Assembly: GCA_030740295.1 (NCBI GenBank)
Contig: JASLXP010000344.1
Location: forward strand, 1-34,836
Direction: 5' to 3'
DNA length: 34,836 nucleotides
Source: Planctomycetota bacterium
GTDB lineage: Bacteria > Planctomycetota > PUPC01 > JACPCR01
Of the stretch, positions 33,149-34,836 are shown in pieces; the first letter of the stretch is position 1; each line of letters starts with the position of its first letter. The notes beneath the pieces were generated by a model. The model worked only from the letters and a program-made list of their open reading frames with translations. It ran no database searches and was not told the DNA's origin. A program made the position numbers and the translations under genes.

Positions 33149-34744
33149 ATGCAATCCTACGATGCCATTGTTATTGGGGCCGGCCATAACGGGCTGGTCG
33201 CGGCCGGTTACCTGCAAAAGGCCGGGCTCAAGACGCTGGTCCTTGAAACGCGGCCCGTCATCGGTGGGGCCTGCGCGACGGAAGAGGTCTTCCCGGGGTA
33301 CAAGGTCTCGACCACTTCCTACGTGTGCAGCCTTCTTCAGCCAAAAGTGATTCGAGACCTCGAGCTCGACCGGCATGGGCTGGAGTTCATCGAGCGCAAT
33401 CCTTCATCGTTCACGCCGCTGCTCGATGGGCGATACCTCATGCTCTGGGGCGATCAGGGGAAGACCTGCGAAGAGATCGCCAAATTCTCGGCGAAGGACG
33501 CAACTGCCTATCCCGACTACGAGGCCCTCCTTGCAAGGCTTGCCGCCTTCGTCGAGCCGTTGCTTCTAACCGCGCCGCCAGACCCGCTGTCGCGTCGGCC
33601 CGGCGATATCTACGAATCCCTCCGGCTGGGCTGGAAGGCCCGCGGCCTTGGCGAGGATGTTTACGAAAAGGTGCGAATCCTGTCGCAGAGCGCGGCAGAT
33701 TTTTTGGAACGCTGGTTCGAGTCGGAGCCGCTCAAGGCGACCCTGGCAACGGACGGGGTCATCGGCGCGTTTGCCGGGCCCAGGACTCCGGGCACCGCGT
33801 ACGTCCTGCTCCACCACGTGATGGGAGAATCCTTCGGCAAGAAAGGTGTTTGGGCCTATGTGCGGGGCGGCATGGGCGGGATCGCTCGCGCGCTGGAGCA
33901 ATCCTTGTCCGGCTGCGGCGGCGAAGTCCGAAGCAATGCACATGTCGAGAGCATCATTGTTGAGAACGGCCGGGCCGCCGGTGTCACTCTGCGTGACGGC
34001 AGCGAAATCTCGGCACGCTGCGTCCTCTCAAATGCGGACCCGAAACGGACGTTCCTGGGAATGCTGGATTCCGATCATCTGGAAGACCGGTTTCTGGATC
34101 AGGTGAAGAAAATCAGGTACCGCTCGGCAAGCTTCAAGATGAGCCTGGCCCTGGGCGGCATTCCCAATTGGCAGGCTTGTCCCGGCGATGGCGCGCCTGG
34201 CCCGCAGCACCGCGGCACGGTTCACATCAGCCCAACTATCGAATACATCGAGAAGGCATTTGATGATGCCAGAGACGGCAGATGTTCCGAAAAGCCCGTG
34301 CTGGAATGTACGATGCCATCTGCGCTCGACGATTCGCTTGCCCCGCCCGGCAAGCACCTGATGTCCGTCTTTGTTCAGTACGCGCCTTACGATCTCGACG
34401 GGGACTGGGAGGTCGAACGAGGGCGCTTTGCAGACCGGTGCATCGAGCTCATTGACGAGTATGCTCCGGGCTTCAAGAGCCTGATCGAGGATCGCCATTT
34501 GCTCAGCCCTCGAGACATGGAGCAGGAATATCAGTTGACGGGAGGGAACATCTTCCAAGGAGAGATGACCCTCGACCAGCTTTTCTTCATGAGGCCACTG
34601 CCGGTATGCTCACGGTATCAAACGCCGATTGAAAACCTTTATCTCTGCGGAGCGGGCACTCATCCCGGCGGTGGGGTCATGGGCGCCTGCGGCCACAACG
34701 CGGCTCAAGCAGTCCTGTCGAAATGGAAGAGGAGGAAGGATTGA
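33149..34744 (+). CDS. PYROXD2-like FAD-dependent oxidoreductase
   Basis: This is a 531-residue flavoprotein. The dinucleotide-binding motif GAGHNG is at residues 10-15, followed by the acidic end of strand 2 (LVLETRPVIGGACATEE). Further segments match the phytoene-desaturase/PYROXD2 group: PGYKVSTTSYVCSLL, YVRGGMGGIARALEQSL, CVLSNADP. The C-terminal FAD-binding stretch is NLYLCGAGTHPGGGVMGACG. Family members oxidise or desaturate varied substrates and the physiological substrate here is unknown. The stop overlaps the TTG start of the next URO-D gene by 4 nt, which suggests a joint pathway, for example oxidation coupled to methyl transfer (inference). No clear ribosome binding site precedes the ATG. 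It is cytoplasmic by absence of a signal peptide. Confidence 0.9.
   Translation: MQSYDAIVIGAGHNGLVAAGYLQKAGLKTLVLETRPVIGGACATEEVFPGYKVSTTSYVCSLLQPKVIRDLELDRHGLEFIERNPSSFTPLLDGRYLMLWGDQGKTCEEIAKFSAKDATAYPDYEALLARLAAFVEPLLLTAPPDPLSRRPGDIYESLRLGWKARGLGEDVYEKVRILSQSAADFLERWFESEPLKATLATDGVIGAFAGPRTPGTAYVLLHHVMGESFGKKGVWAYVRGGMGGIARALEQSLSGCGGEVRSNAHVESIIVENGRAAGVTLRDGSEISARCVLSNADPKRTFLGMLDSDHLEDRFLDQVKKIRYRSASFKMSLALGGIPNWQACPGDGAPGPQHRGTVHISPTIEYIEKAFDDARDGRCSEKPVLECTMPSALDDSLAPPGKHLMSVFVQYAPYDLDGDWEVERGRFADRCIELIDEYAPGFKSLIEDRHLLSPRDMEQEYQLTGGNIFQGEMTLDQLFFMRPLPVCSRYQTPIENLYLCGAGTHPGGGVMGACGHNAAQAVLSKWKRRKD
34731..34735 (+). promoter_or_regulatory. Ribosome binding site supporting a TTG start
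   Basis: GGAGG lies 5 nt before the TTG at 34741, inside the end of the oxidoreductase gene. It is the main reason to accept the non-ATG start of the last gene. Confidence 0.6.
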
Positions 34745-34836
34745 AAACCTTATCATCCCGCGAACGTCTTTTGAGAGTTTTCAGACGCCAGCCCCTTGAC
34801 CGGATGCCGATCCGGCTCTGGGGCGTTGACCCGATT
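34741..34836 (+). CDS. URO-D superfamily protein (3' partial)
   Basis: Only 32 codons are visible. From TTG at 34741 the frame reads SSRERLLRVFRRQPLDRMPI followed by RLWGVDP, the standard opening of URO-D-like proteins. The TTG overlaps the previous TGA in a 4-nt TTGA and is preceded by GGAGG. No in-frame ATG lies before the motif; the first in-frame ATG is within DRMPI, too late to be the start. The gene runs off the window, so its active-site type cannot be seen. Confidence 0.85.
   Translation, partial: MKTLSSRERLLRVFRRQPLDRMPIRLWGVDPI

Overview
The window is a high-GC bacterial chromosomal segment, apparently metagenome-derived in style. Its gene content resembles the Planctomycetes-Verrucomicrobia-Lentisphaerae group or related free-living lineages such as Hydrogenedentota or Armatimonadota: BatA-type and VWA membrane proteins, a DUF4175-like protein, NPCBM, LamG and beta-helix secreted proteins, and many uroporphyrinogen-decarboxylase-like (URO-D) paralogues. 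No rRNA, tRNA, transposase or CRISPR array was seen, so the phylum assignment is inference only.

Left part (1-5302): two convergent genes for large secreted proteins. One is a 5'-truncated LamG/LamG/TIM-barrel glycoside-hydrolase-like protein (+). The other is a right-handed parallel beta-helix protein with a signal peptide (-). Both look like polysaccharide-directed surface enzymes.

Centre (5497-25034): an eight-gene, tightly packed + strand run that looks like one operon. It holds a BatA/VWA membrane protein, a second VWA membrane protein, a secreted alpha-alpha toroid protein, three tandem paralogues of a secreted ~950-residue Ig-like plus beta-propeller protein, a 1232-residue DUF4175-like membrane/coiled-coil protein, and an NPCBM protein. 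Several junctions overlap (11, 11 and 4 nt). It resembles the envelope-associated Bat/VWA loci of planctomycete-like bacteria, but no MoxR ATPase or DUF58 gene is visible. A long inverted repeat covers the ribosome binding site and start codon of the middle propeller gene. A palindromic repeat lies inside the N-terminal coding region of the NPCBM gene.

25035-25565 is a non-coding convergent gap packed with palindromic repeats (a nested 52-nt-arm inverted repeat and a second 27-nt-arm one).

Right part (25566-34836): six URO-D superfamily genes. Four lie in a minus-strand operon with a small cysteine-rich protein between them, one is divergent on +, and one starts at the right edge. The last is translationally coupled to a PYROXD2-like FAD oxidoreductase. 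An SfsA-DUF123 fusion protein lies between. The URO-D-like proteins differ at the position where corrinoid methyltransferases of this fold carry metal ligands, suggesting functional diversification, perhaps in methyl-group or O/N-demethylation chemistry.
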